Notes: generated by a model from the sequence alone, not told the origin. Shown: positions 49,570-60,744, counted from the stretch's first letter. The stretch is 64,000 nt of DNA from Pseudogymnoascus destructans (GCF_001641265.1 NW_020167540.1:558001-622000), one strand, 5' to 3'. Program-made: numbers and translations.

Positions 49570-49910
49570 TGTCATACTGACATTCGTTGCACTCAGTTTG
49601 CTATCAAACTCAAGAGCAAGCTTAGAAATCTCTCCTCAAATCTACAAGTCAACATACATATCTTGGCTTATCACATCAACAACAGAAGCAATACTACTCA
49701 ACGATTGCTGCAAACTCTTCTACTACATCTGTTTATGCTACATACATCACGGCATATCATTTGGACACTCATTGAACAAGTTATTAAGAAAATCTCCTCC
49801 TTAAGGGGGTGGGCCAATACTACCACATGGCATATCTCTACCAACTAGAGGCCTAGGAACATGAACGATAGCTCTAGAAGCTTCTACAACCCTCTATGAT
49901 TCATTACACG
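49570..49910 (-). repeat. LTR-A truncated copy
   Basis: The TGTCATACTG end of LTR-A is present (49570) but the copy stops at about 49910 within CATTACACG. It abuts the Copia-2 integrase on one side and a duplicated flank on the other. Confidence 0.8.
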
Positions 49911-50008
49911 TTAGTTGAAGTATATATGTTACAACTACTGAGAACTATATATGTGGGTGGGTACCACGCCAGTGGCTCCCGTGGCTCTGAACCCCGATTC
50001 CTGCAACA
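49911..50008 (+). repeat. Duplicate of the 45913-46337 flank without LTR-D
   Basis: TTAGTTGAAGTATATATGTTAC followed by CAACTACTGAGAACTATATA and CGCCAGTGGCTCCCGTGGCT through to CCTGCAACA is the same sequence that surrounds LTR-D at 45911-45929 and 46256-46337. The segment ending CAACA may be the end of a Copia-type LTR, but I could not prove this. Confidence 0.7.
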
Positions 50009-50283
50009 ATTTATTATTAACTCTTCCCTAAGAGGTGATTGAAGATGCCAAGCTGAAGCGTCACGAGGGACTGACAGATCTTTGCGAAAGCTTTCAAGAA
50101 GGAATAGAAAGCTAGCCGTGTTTTCACAAAGAGCCTCCAAGTCTTGAATCTTCTTACCATTTCTTATTCAATTAGAACTGCCTTGAAAACAAGTCATTAA
50201 CTACATTATATAATCACTTTATGAGTAGATTTAAAAGGCTGTGAATAAACAATCTAAGAGTTTATGTTAAGGAAATCAGAGTA

Positions 50284-50430
50284 TGTCACGTGGTGGTGCC
50301 GTCACTAGCCTTAAGCTAGTGGGTCACGTGTAGACACCTTACTTTATATCCTGATGGTTCCCTAAGAATCATCTTCTTTCTCTAGTCAATCTATACCTGA
50401 TTCATCAGCCTCCTGCTTCCGTTCCCTACA
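50284..50430 (+). repeat. Possible short solo LTR
   Basis: TGTCACGTGGTGGTGCCGTC ... GTTCCCTACA resembles the LTR-C/LTR-B layout (CACGTG near the start, TATATCC, a short CT-rich region), and it contains an ACTAGCCTTAAGCTAGT palindrome. The flanking pentamers do not match, so this is only a suggestion. Confidence 0.35.
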
Positions 50431-50647
50431 CTATGAGGGATATATCTTCAATAGTTTAACATATATTAGAAGTACTAATTTAATAATCAGGTTGTATTTT
50501 AATTAACTTTAAACAACTATAGACGACTACCCTACTGAAATTAACAAGAAATAGTCAATGTTTGCAAGAGTTTGAAGCCATGAATGACATACATTTAGTA
50601 AAGAATCCATTGAGTAGATTTTCAAATTGACTTAGATTTTTGATTCA

Positions 50648-51610
50648 TCAAATGCTAGTATATGCCCGCAAGCGATTTTCTGTTGCTTTGATTGTGGCCG
50701 GAATATGTGGTGCAACAGCCTCCCAGCCATGCGGGAGGCCAGGGTAAAGGTGACACTCCGTACTGATACCGGCTTTTGTGAATCGTAATGCATATTCCAG
50801 AACTTCAGCTTTGAGAATGTCTAGTTCGCCCACATCAATATATAGCGGTGGCAAGCCCTGCACGGCGGCAACGCGTGCGGGTGAAGCGTATGCCGAGACT
50901 CCTTCCTCACCGGCCACCTGGTCACCCAATAATGCCGTCCAGCCCGTGACATTATCGGCAGCGTTCCAGAACGCAAGATGGTCCAGGCCATCAATTGGCT
51001 CCAGGTTTCGATCGTCGAGCATCGGATAGATGAGCACTTGTTTGGCGAGTGGAGGGCTCAGCTTTCGGTCGCGAGCCATAATGGCCACCGCAGCGGCGAG
51101 GCCACCTCCCGCGGACTCTCCGGTAATGCCAATTTTAGCAGGATCAATATTGAACGTGGCTGCATTCTCCTGAAGCCATGCAAGGGCAGCGTAAATGTCC
51201 TCGGCAGGCGTAGGGTGCGCATGTTCTGGTGCCTTGCGGTACTCGATGGAGAAGAACGGGACCTGAGTCGTGGCCACAGTGAGCGCAACAGCTTTGGAGA
51301 ACATTTCGGCGGTGCCAGATGTAAAACCGCCTCCATGCGCGTGGATGTAAGCCGCCGTCGCTTTTCCGGACAAGGTTGGCTTTTCCGGGGCGATTCGGAA
51401 GACGTCAATGTCTGCTCCGTCGTAGGACTTTACCGTCAACTTGTCAATGGATACGCCTTGGGCTGGGGGAATACTGGAGTTGTCGAAAAAGGCCTTTAAT
51501 CGCTCACGCCGACCTTCAATATTGTGGACTGGGAGGACCGGCTGAGCCGCCAAGATCGGGAGCATCGGCTCCAATACCTTGAAATACTCAGGGTCGTAGG
51601 TTAGAGCCAT
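50648..51610 (-). CDS. Alpha/beta-hydrolase, HSL/arylacetamide-deacetylase type
   Basis: An intron-free gene of 320 residues starts MALTYDPEYFKVLEPMLPIL. The oxyanion-hole motif AHGGGF is at about residue 93. The nucleophile elbow GESAGG has Ser at about 165. The acid lies in VGELDILKAEV and the His in PGLPHGWE, so the catalytic triad is complete. The length is normal for the family. No signal peptide, probably cytosolic. Expected to hydrolyse esters or lactones, which would suit a pathway with a Baeyer-Villiger step (ester or lactone formation), but this link is inference. It is preceded upstream by a pogo relic. Confidence 0.9.
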   Translation of the reverse strand: MALTYDPEYFKVLEPMLPILAAQPVLPVHNIEGRRERLKAFFDNSSIPPAQGVSIDKLTVKSYDGADIDVFRIAPEKPTLSGKATAAYIHAHGGGFTSGTAEMFSKAVALTVATTQVPFFSIEYRKAPEHAHPTPAEDIYAALAWLQENAATFNIDPAKIGITGESAGGGLAAAVAIMARDRKLSPPLAKQVLIYPMLDDRNLEPIDGLDHLAFWNAADNVTGWTALLGDQVAGEEGVSAYASPARVAAVQGLPPLYIDVGELDILKAEVLEYALRFTKAGISTECHLYPGLPHGWEAVAPHIPATIKATENRLRAYTSI

Positions 51611-51689
51611 ACTGCGGGTGTCAGAGGGATATGATAGAATTGCTTTTCAGGCTGGCGGGGACATGCTCTTATATGATTGACCAAGCCAC

Positions 51690-52190
51690 TAGCGAGATGC
51701 CGACAGGGAACCCAGTCTCATCCATATTCCAAATGGAGTCTGGCTGAATCCCATGTATGTTTAGGAACTCAAAGTATTCTTCAAACCACATAGTGACTGT
51801 AGATTCATCTTGTGTTGGGAAATTGGCTTAGTTGTGATACTGTGGAATTCCGAGAGTTGGTGTTTAATGAATTTCGTCTGCGACGGAGCTGGTGCAGGGC
51901 GACGCAGATAACAGACCGCAGCGTAGGTCATTTCGCGGGTAGCGCCTAACCCATCCTCATATTGATGATGGATCCATTGCTTTAAGACAGCTATTTGAGT
52001 GTCTGACAACAGTTTGTTGTGGCCTCCGGCCTTGTGCGGTGTAGGAGTGTTGCGAGCAATTGACCGGTACAGAGTGCTGTGATTGATCTTGAAAATCTGA
52101 GCCGCAACTCTAGGAGATTCTAATGGGTTCTCCTGAAGCCATGCCTTTGCATCACGAAGTAGACTTGCATTGTTAATTATTTAAAGTACT
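51690..52190 (-). pseudogene. pogo-4 transposase relic (different subfamily)
   Basis: Read on the minus strand: SPRVAAQIFKINHSTLYRSI and KAGGHNKLLSDTQIAVLKQW (CENP-B-type HTH), then GLGATREMTYAAVCYLRRPA. A frameshift leads to MWFEEYFEFLNIHGIQPDSI and WNMDETGFPVGISL, the first catalytic Asp. The rest of the transposase is missing. It lies about 80 bp upstream of the hydrolase start and may have replaced part of its promoter. Confidence 0.75.
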
Positions 52191-52503
52191 ATTACATACA
52201 AATTACAGTATGAAGAGACTTGTTTAGATTTTGTTGCCCGACACGCGCGGACACGCGAGTGTGGACAATTTGCTTCCTCCGACCTAGAGCGAAGCGACGG
52301 TCGGATCCGGCGATTATATAATGACTGTTCTGTCAGCCTCGTTCCTGTACAATTCAAACTATTTTGAAACTGATAGCGGTCGGAACAAAAGCCACATATC
52401 TACTCCAAGGAACTATTAAAGTGACTCTCTTCGCTCCAACCGTGCAACATAAAGTTCCTCTTAGTTTGAAATTAACTAGGTCAACTTTCACCAGCGAGAA
52501 ACT

Positions 52504-52845
52504 ATGGCGGAAATCATCAACGACATGACGAAGGCCGCCTTTGGCTTCATTGCTATCCACATCGCTCTAATTCATTTCCTATACCCCGACGAGAACTCCC
52601 CCTCCAATAGGCATCGCTGGGTTATTTACTTTACTCAACTATACCTTTTTGGAGCTTTCGTGCGTTACCTCCAACCAGAACCAAAAACTGAGTCCCTGAT
52701 CAGACGCCCTGGACTTATCTTTACTAGCTTGACTATCTATCACGATTTTAGAGAATACGAGAGGGAGATCGGCCGTCGGCCTGGCGAACCGAGCGAGCCA
52801 ACCAGAACGGTTGAGTCTAACCTCGGGGCATGCATGGCGAGCTAA
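52504..52845 (+). CDS. Small membrane ORF, possibly a gene fragment
   Basis: A 113-codon ORF starts at ATG (MAEIINDMTKAAFGFIAIHI) and has two probable membrane segments (FGFIAIHIALIHFLYP and WVIYFTQLYLFGAFVRYL). The C-terminal third is charged (DFREYEREIGRRPGEPSEPT) and looks unlike coding sequence of a conserved protein. I do not recognise it. It could be the first exon of a larger membrane protein, such as a membrane acyltransferase, or a spurious ORF. Confidence 0.35.
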   Translation: MAEIINDMTKAAFGFIAIHIALIHFLYPDENSPSNRHRWVIYFTQLYLFGAFVRYLQPEPKTESLIRRPGLIFTSLTIYHDFREYEREIGRRPGEPSEPTRTVESNLGACMAS

Positions 52846-53234
52846 TTGCCCATTGGAATAAGACCATATCATGTTACCCGTGGGAGTAGTCTGCGATACG
52901 ATAGATACCTTGGTGTTGCAGGGGGCTCGGGACAAGACTTTCGTTCCGTCTACTGTAAGCAAGCAAGTTGTTCGGCGTTAAAGTTTTGCTAGGGGTGAAG
53001 GTAGTCATTAGTTGCAGAGGCAGGGACTGCTTAGAACAGCGGAGACTATAATACAGCAGAACTGTGCCTCCCAGCATGTGAACCAACCCGCCATACGCTA
53101 GTGTATGCAAATGGATTCCAAGGTCGCACCCTCTGCACCTCCGTCACTGTGGCTCCACGTTTCAGCCTCTGGCAAAATCCTTATGAGTGATTTAGTGTGC
53201 AATGTCATACATAAGCTTTCCGAGGTGATCTATT

Positions 53235-55961
53235 CAGTGTTCCCATTAGTATAATACTTAAGTATTCGGGCCATTATGATACGGGCCGTATCAATACGGT
53301 ACGGGTGAAGCTTGATATGATACTAGTGAGCTCTGTATCAATACTTAAGTATTAATACGGGCAATACTTAAGTATTTCATGTAATGTTAAAAAAAATTGA
53401 AGCTGTAAAAACTGTATACTCTATAACCCTGTGAATTTCAGAACATATTGAACTAGCTAGATATCATAGTCATCGCTGCCTCTTGCAACAATGTATCTGG
53501 GAGTGTTGACAGCTCATCATCTACAAACGGCAAAGCTGTACTCTTATTCTTCTTAAACCAAGACTTCAAGCACTCAACAGCTTGAATTGCCATAATACCT
53601 AGCCTGTTCCTACGGTCGGAAATCGTGATTTTCGCACCAGAGAACAGCCTTTCAGGCGCTGCAGACATTGAGGGTATTGATAACAAATCTAATGCCATTA
53701 CACTTAAGTTTGGAAATGTAGCCCGTTGAGTAGGCTCAGCCCACCATGCTCTCGCATCATCAGTTTTAACAATTGGGGCTTGTAAATACTGAGTATATTC
53801 ATCTTGAATAACGTCAATACCCCGCTTTTGTGTACGCCATGTAAGAAACTCATTCGAAAGCGGCTTCTCAGTATCTTCACCTTCAACTTCTGCGATCTCT
53901 GCACTAACTGCCAATGCTTTGTATTTGTTGACCCACAGCTCCTCAACCTTGACACGTGCTTCAGCAACCCAATCAGCCTTCCATTCTGATTTGAAGTAAG
54001 TCCACTTCCATTGTGGGCATAATACTAACGCCGCTGTATATGCCGAAGTCCTGTCTGTCATACTGTAGTATTTATCCAACTTCTTCCACCCAGCATTACA
54101 ACAAGGACCAAGGAACGGGTCCATTGCATAATCATTCTTCGCAGTTTCAAACACGTGAAGTAAGAAGTCCATCGATTGGAGTGTTAAATCAATGCTCGAG
54201 GCATAACCTTCTGTAGCAAGTGTTGCATCTGCAAAGTTCTTGAGAATACAGGCCATATTTCGAAGGTCCTGCCAGTCCCCTTGTGAAACTACTTAAATAT
54301 TAGTAAATAATTAAATTTAAGAGACATAAATATGTACTTACGGAGGTCATTCTCATTCTCCTTGAATTTTACGCAGAACAGTTCTATAGCATGTTGTACC
54401 CGTAGCGCCCGTTGTAGCATTGAATACCAGCTATTCCAACGTGTTGAATTATCTCTCAACAAACATAGGTTATTGCTCATCAACTTAAAGCTGGCGATAC
54501 GTTGTGGGCTGCGTTGGATATAAACTACAATGTTATGTAGTTTACCAAGTGGACCTTTCTTTCTCCACTGCTCCATCTCTATTTCTGTCGGCGACGACAA
54601 TAGCTCCGTATTATTATCCTGTGAGAGGTCCTCCTCATCACTTGCAAAGAGAAAGGCTTGAACAGCGAGGTTGATCACATGGCCGTTACACCGTAATCTA
54701 TGTCGCCTAGGGTCCCATATTATCTCATGCTCCTCTTTCAGCTTTTTCGAAAGCTCCTTGATCATTGTATCATTATTTGTTGCATTGTCCATTACAAAAT
54801 AACCAACTTTTGAAGCAATGCCATAGTCGTTGATAACATCAAGAATTTCCACAGCTTGGTTCTCACCAGAATGCTCGCCATTAACTTCTCGTAGTGCAAG
54901 AACAGAGTTATCTAGATTACCAGTTGCTGATATATAGTGAGCGACAATGCCGAGGATTGCAAGGGAATTTGGAGAAGTCCATAAGTCCACTGTAAAGTGT
55001 ATATTTGTAAGGGCAGCTTGAACAGCCTGTCGAATGATGACCTTCTCTTCTGTATATTTACGAAGGACCCAATCGTGAATTGTTGTCGAGCTATGAGGCA
55101 GCCATTCATTGATGGCTGGATTTAAATAGTGAAGCATGCTATATATATATTAATAAAAGCCTTAAATCATGAAAGGTAATACTACTTACGTGCGGAACTC
55201 GGGGATTGAAACCATTCGGAATGCAATTCCACATGCTACTATCCAGCGCACATAGAGATCTTCAAGAACACGTGGATCTAAAGGCCTAACAGCAGTGACA
55301 TCGTTGAGTCTACGGCGTTTATGATTGATTGTGTGTGGCCTGGCAAAGGCTACAGCTATTGTGGATTGATATCCATCAATGCGTTGCTCTTGTGGTGTTT
55401 TCAAGTCAATGGAATGGCGCTCCTTTAAGTGCTTGATGATGATATTAGTGCCCCCACCAACAGTATACTCCTTAGAACAGAACTTGCAACACCAGGACTC
55501 CTTGCCGTAGATATTGAAGGTTATTTCATAACGTCCTACTTTTGTAAAGTCCCATATCGGTGATGTGCGTAGCTTAGCTACCTTTGACGTAGTACGGGAG
55601 GTAGATTGGGACGGAATAGAGCAGCCAATAGTTGATGAGGTTGTAGTATCCTGTTCAAACTGATTAAATTGTTCACTTTCGATAGTAGATACAACATCAG
55701 AAGGTTCAGAAGCCATGATGTAGGCTGAATCATAAGACGTAAGGATAAAATGCAGAGTTTTCACGACGACCTGAAAATTGTGAAAGGATCACGTGAAATA
55801 CTTAAGTATTGCCAGTACAATACTGAAGTATGGCCAGCAATACTTAAGTATAATACTAGCGGCGAAGAGGTGTTATGATACGGGTCGTATGAATACTTAA
55901 GTATAATACGGGCCCGTATACGAGAGCCTCCCGTATACGGGCAATACTACTGAAAACACTG
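53235..55961 (-). mobile_element. hAT-4, intact hAT transposon
   Basis: The element is 2,727 bp. The termini are CAGTGTTCCCATTAGTAT at the left and CAGTGTTTTCAGTAGTAT inward from the right, so the inverted repeats are short and imperfect. The 8-bp duplication GATCTATT is perfect (53227-53234 and 55962-55969). Both subterminal regions carry repeated copies of the palindrome AATACTTAAGTATT and of ATACGGG motifs. Together with an open transposase this points to a recently active element. Confidence 0.93.
53453..55716 (-). CDS. hAT-4 transposase (720 residues, intact)
   Basis: The exons are 55716-55190, 55138-54342 and 54291-53453, with introns of 51 and 50 nt (both GTAAGT...AG). The spliced frame is 2,163 nt with no internal stop. 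Start: MASEPSDVVSTIESEQFNQF. BED zinc finger: WCCKFCSKEYTVGGGTNIII, KHLKERH. RNase H-like core: FTVDLWTSPNSLAILGIV (first Asp), GYFVMDNATNNDTMIKEL (second Asp), HRLRCNGHVINLAVQAF, DNSTRWNSWYSMLQ. C-terminal dimerisation domain: FPNLSVMALDLLSIPSMSAA and PERLFSGAKITISDRRNRLG. Cut-and-paste transposase binding subterminal repeats in the nucleus. It could mobilise related non-autonomous elements. Confidence 0.92.
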
Positions 55962-55969
55962 GATCTATT

Positions 55970-56399
55970 CCGTTTTATCCGGAATGATCGGTTTTCGTGA
56001 GTACCATAATAGTAGTCGCCAACAAGCTCATATTCAAGTAATTAGCTTGCTCACAAGCTACATAGTCTCATACCCATATCCGTAATTAATTGATTTATCT
56101 TTTAAGCTCGATGTAGCTATAAAACCTCGTCGGCGCCTCATATATTTGTTTGTTTCAAATTCCCGATATTCCGCTTCTATTGTAACAACGTTAAAAATAA
56201 TATAAAGTGGATTTTAAGACATATCATAATAGAAGGGCATTGATCTAGAACCATAGAATTGCTGATATTGACGCCAAGACCATATATAACTACTTTTTAT
56301 ACTATATAGCATGTTGTTATTATATTCTTCTACCAGTAGATTAGCTGTGAGACGTGGTTGCGACATTTATAAGCTAGTAAACCAACAACCACATATATA
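55970..56399. other. Intergenic, AT-rich
   Basis: There is no gene or repeat that I recognise between the hAT-4 target duplication and the MITE. Confidence 0.4.
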
Positions 56400-56512
56400 C
56401 AGTACGGCGACAAAAGGATTCGTACGGGCCCGAGCGTCTTCCCATACAAAAAAAACACTTGTTCACTGCTCTTTGCGCACAGACCCGTATGAATCCTTTT
56501 GTCGCCGTACTG
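56400..56512. mobile_element. 113-bp MITE with long inverted repeats
   Basis: The termini CAGTACGGCGACAAAAGGAT and their inverted counterpart form arms of about 30 bp with one or two mismatches, around a central A-rich segment. The element is flanked by TA on both sides (56398-56399 and 56513-56514). The CAGT ends and TA target suggest a non-autonomous Tc1/mariner or pogo-type element. No matching autonomous copy is visible in the window. It lies about 290 bp upstream of the FAD-oxidase start. Confidence 0.88.
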
Positions 56513-56805
56513 TAACTTATGAGTACATGCCATTCACAAGTAAGCCTGTTACAGGCGAGTACTACGTCCGGAACGAGGACCATTATGGTGCTGGCGAATA
56601 ACACCATTTGCGAGCAAAACGGAACAAATCCAATTGCAGTGCCGTGAGTCGCAAGTGCCGGCACCACGAGCAAGTCTGCTCAAATCGTGTGCCCTGGATG
56701 CTGTTTATGTCTCGGTCTATTGTTTGCTTATGCTGTAACTTGTCCCTCGTTCTCTTTGTGATTTTCTCCTCTCGACTCGTCACCCGGCCAAGAACCGAAA
56801 TCGCC

Positions 56806-58272
56806 ATGGGCTCCAATACTCCATTTGCTTGCCCAGTAGTACTGCCTGATCCCCGAGTCCCAATCGGGGAAACGCTGGCACGATGGTCATACAGCAATGT
56901 GGACAGACCAGCACTTCATGTTACCCCCGACGATGAAGGGCACATTATTCAGGCATTGGAATATGGGCACGAGCGCCGTCTCACGGTCGTGGTGGCTGGA
57001 GGCGGGAATGCAGCATTTGTGCCCATCACGAAAGATACCCTATACCTCAGTCTCGACAAGTTCGATCGACTCGAACTGAACGAGGGCAGCCAGACGGTCA
57101 CATTTGGCGGCGGAGTGCGTGCTGGTCGCGTCCTGACGTATCTTGCTGAGCTCGGATTCTACACAGTCCTTCCGAGCAGTAATGCGGTTGGCATGGCGGG
57201 GTTCGTGCTTGGAGGCGGCGGGGTAAGTTGTTTCTTTTCGAGTCCGATATAGCAAAGATGCAAGACGCTGGGCCTAATTTGACTGTATTTGCAGCATCAT
57301 TTTATCGGCCTGCATGGCTTGACTGTTGACAACGTCGAGTCCTTTCGAATCATCACCGCCGATGGAAGGGCCCTTAATCTAGACAGTACCGCTGCTGGAG
57401 AAGAGCGGTCCCTATTCAAGGTGTTGAACGGCGCTGGCCTTGGATACGGCGTCGTCGTGTCCATCACCATGAAGGTCTATCCGCTGTCCGGACTTGGGAT
57501 GGAAAACATCCAGTTTGTTACCCGCCGACTCATATTCCCAGCCTCTGAGATACGCGCTGCCGCCGAAGCGCTTGTTTCCTTTGACCATCTCGATCCAAAA
57601 CTAATTGTAGCCCTCGCCTGTGGCAACGCACCGCCAGGTACGCCATCTCCTGGCACACCTTTTGTGGTTTTGGATGCAACATATTGCGGAAGCAAGCAGG
57701 AAGCAGAGAGGGAGACTGCTGTCCTCTTTGAAGAGAGGCTCGTCGAAAAGGCGAGCATAGCGGTGACCGTCTGCGAACCGTATGTGAATCTCAACGATGC
57801 GACCCCGAACACGACTGGTGGCTACAGAGACATCAACGTTGCGGCGCTCAATGCGATATCGGCCGGTGCAGTCGAAGAGGCTTTCCATCTGTGGCTGGCA
57901 TTCACTTCTGCAAACGAGGATGCCAACAGGACGATGCTGGCATTCAGTCGATTCGACACGTCCTTCTCCGAAAAGGCCAGGCAACCTGGTGAATTCATCG
58001 GGACTAGAGACAGAGGAACCGCATGCATTGCGATGACCTGCTACACCAAACCAGACTTGAGGGACAAGGCTGAGGCATTTGCGGCAGCGTTCAAGGCCAT
58101 CGTCAGGCGAGGCAACGTGAAGAGCGTCCCCAGAACTGTGCTTAATAACATGCGGCCTCATACGAAGCTCGGAGAAATATTTGACCAAGAAGCTATCCTG
58201 GAGCTCAGAAGGGTCAAGAGTCTCTGGGACCCTCAGAATCTGTTTTGGAGTCCTTGGTTTAGAGACACTTAA
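56806..58272 (+). CDS. FAD-linked oxidoreductase (BBE/VAO-type)
   Basis: Exon 1 (56806-57222) and exon 2 (57295-58272), joined through a 72-nt intron (GTAAGT...TTGCAG), encode 464 residues. I chose ATG 56806 (MGSNTPFACPVVLPDPRVPI) because the upstream frame has no plausible start and this ATG has a CCATGG context. FAD-binding PCMH region: LTVVVAGGGNAAFVPI, FGGGVRAGRVLTYLAELGFY, VGMAGFVLGGGG/HHFIGLHGLTVDNV. C-terminal berberine-bridge signature: LRRVKSLWDPQNLFWSPWF. The position where many relatives have a flavin-linking His (GGGHS type) is GGGNAA, so covalent attachment at that site is not expected. Likely an oxidase or dehydrogenase of the metabolite pathway. No signal peptide was seen with this start. 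Confidence 0.88.
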
Positions 58273-58366
58273 TCGTTCGAGCGAGCCTCCTCCGTCACCA
58301 AACTAGCTTATGTGATAATATGGTGACGGTCAGCATTACGGGCATTCCAGAAATACGGGCAATTGT

Positions 58367-60644
58367 CAGTGTTGCCCGAGTAGTACTGTACTCGGGTGAT
58401 ATTTTTGAGTACTCGGGGACTCGCCGAGTACTACTCCGAATACTCCGAATACTGCCAAGCCCTTGGAATGAGGGGTAACTGGGCGTAGAATAGAATAGAT
58501 AATTGAAGCTTTCTTCCACTTGAGCGTTCTGTATTACTTCCTGACTGTGAAAATGAGTGGCTCTTCTCTGTCGCCGGTGCCGGCTGAGTATTAGTCTGAT
58601 GCTTTAGAGCTGCCGCCCCTTATTCCGATGCTGCATATGCCTTTAAGAGTTCAATTACTGATTCTACATCAATCCTCTTTTCGAAAGGGCTATTCTACCG
58701 TACTTTATTAGATACAATACCTGTTAGAATCCAATACCAATGCCTTCAAACCAATTGTAGCTATATGCCGAGCCAGCCACTAAAGAGCCAGACGACGAGC
58801 AATCTTTAGAAGCATCTTAAGAAAATGCACCCATCTGTGCACGTAGAATACGAGAAGCTATCCTCCTCAATTAGAAGCTCGTCAACGCCGTCTACTTCTG
58901 CTTCTGCTTTTTTCCAGCCCCGCTAAGCAGCTAGTAACGCATCAAGCTCGTCGAAATATAGAGAGCTTGTACTCTCTTTTGTGGTATCAAATAACCTACC
59001 GCTACGCCTTGTAGAAAGCCACTCATTCTGGCAATTAGTTCATTATCTAAACCCTACGGTTTTGCAGTTAGTAGAACTACAATCAGACGGGATCTATATC
59101 GTCTATTCTGCTATCATAAAGCACGGCTTCAAGTAGAGCTACAGCAGCATGTTATAAATGGTGGACGACTAGCAATAACAACTAATACTTGGTCTACTCG
59201 GAACTACTCTAAATACGCAGCAGTTACTGTGCACTAGATAAATGATAATTGGCAAATGAGAACTACGATACTTGACGTTATACACCTTCGAGAGCCGATC
59301 CACTCTAGTGAATACCTCGCCGAACAGATGATAAGTGTAACAGATGATTATAATATTACGCCTGCTATCTTCACAGTTACAAGAGATAATGCCTACAAAT
59401 ACAACTATGCTATTAGAGTATGAGAAACTAGCATCGACGACCCCTATTTCCTTGAAACAACTGTAGGATTTTACAGCAAAAGCAGGAGACATACGCTGTA
59501 TTAGGCATATTATCAACATTGCTGTTTAAGCTGCTTTAGCTTCCTTAAAGGCAACACCTAACAAAAGGGTTGAGGTATACTGGCTTAAGGTTAGGGCTGC
59601 GCGAATACCAACTGCTGCTGAAAACGAAATTGTGACTGTTCTTGCTAAGCTCCGGCGTCATATATATGTATTTCGGAACTGCTGCAGATAGAAAGATGCC
59701 TTAAAGAATCAGTGTAAAGCTATAGGTATTTCAGTCCGTCAGTTGACACTTGATATGCCAGTCCGCTAGAGCTCAACTTATCAAATGATTGATATAGCTT
59801 TAAAGCTTCAGGTTCCGATTACAGCTTTATGCGCATCACAGCAACTTGATATTAGTATAAGGGATATTGCTTTAACAGCAATAGATTGGGCTACGTTACA
59901 TGACTTATTAAAGCTATTCTATATCTTTATCTGCCTAACTAAGAAGCTACAGGGCTCTTCTTATCCAACTCTCAACTACGCTGTTCCACAGTATATGAGA
60001 ATGATCAAGAAGCTTGAAGATATGAAAAGTGAGCTACTAGAACGCCCAATTGCTAATGCTACTTTAATTGCATTAAGGAAGCTTAATGATTACTATACTC
60101 TAGCTACGAATCAGGAACAGAGTCACTCTACAATTGCAACAATTTGTAATCCTCGGTATAATTTTAACGTTTTCAATATCATATGGAAAGACAGTACACA
60201 GTCGATCAAAAAGAACAGGGCAAAGGCATAGTGGCAGGACTGCTTCTACCGATATTCAGGCCGCGAGTCTGATATTCGAGCAGCAAACATTATTAATAGT
60301 ATTAAAGATGAGGATCTAGATCTAGAGCAGCAAGCTATGAGTATCGATATAGACTCAGAAGACGAGCTATACATATCGCAAAGCCATCACAATACTGAGC
60401 CAGAATGGAAACAATGGATGAAGGAGCCGACAGTTGGTAGGGACACGGATATTCTCAAATATTAGCAGAGTAAGCAATTCCAATATCCGTTGATTGCTTC
60501 TATAGCAAAGGACCACCTAGCTATTCCAGCTACCTCAGCGGACTCAGAACGAGTATTTAGTGTTGGCGGTGATATTATCACAAAGAAACGGAACTGATTA
60601 TCACTGTCTACACTTAGATATCTACTTTGCTTATGGAATTGGGG
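58367..60644 (+). mobile_element. hAT-5 relic
   Basis: The left terminus CAGTGTTGCCCGAGTAGTAC (58367) is followed by subterminal ACTCGGG/CCGAGTAC repeats (to about 58460). A degenerate transposase lies downstream. Its best part is at 59785-60600: IALTAIDWATLHDLLKLFYI, LNYAVPQYMRMIKKLEDMKS, ATLIALRKLNDYYTLATNQE, then stops, and YPLIASIAKDHLAIPATSAD with SERVFSVGGDIITKKRN, the dimerisation domain. It is more distant from the other hATs here. The right terminus is missing where hAT-6 begins. Confidence 0.75.
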
Positions 60645-60744
60645 CAGTGTGGGGAATAATATGATATCATGATATATTGTCAGAATTATGGTATATGATA
60701 TTGTCACCATATTACATCTTGCGATATTGTATCACGCCATACAC

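Noticed and set aside
52874..53110. 78-codon minus-strand frame with a hydrophobic N-terminus
   Set aside because: There is no ATG context, homologous motif or splice signal that would link it to a gene. Possible membrane character alone is not enough.
57601..58188. 195-codon minus-strand frame in the FAD-oxidase gene
   Set aside because: It is a shadow of the well-supported plus-strand exon 2.
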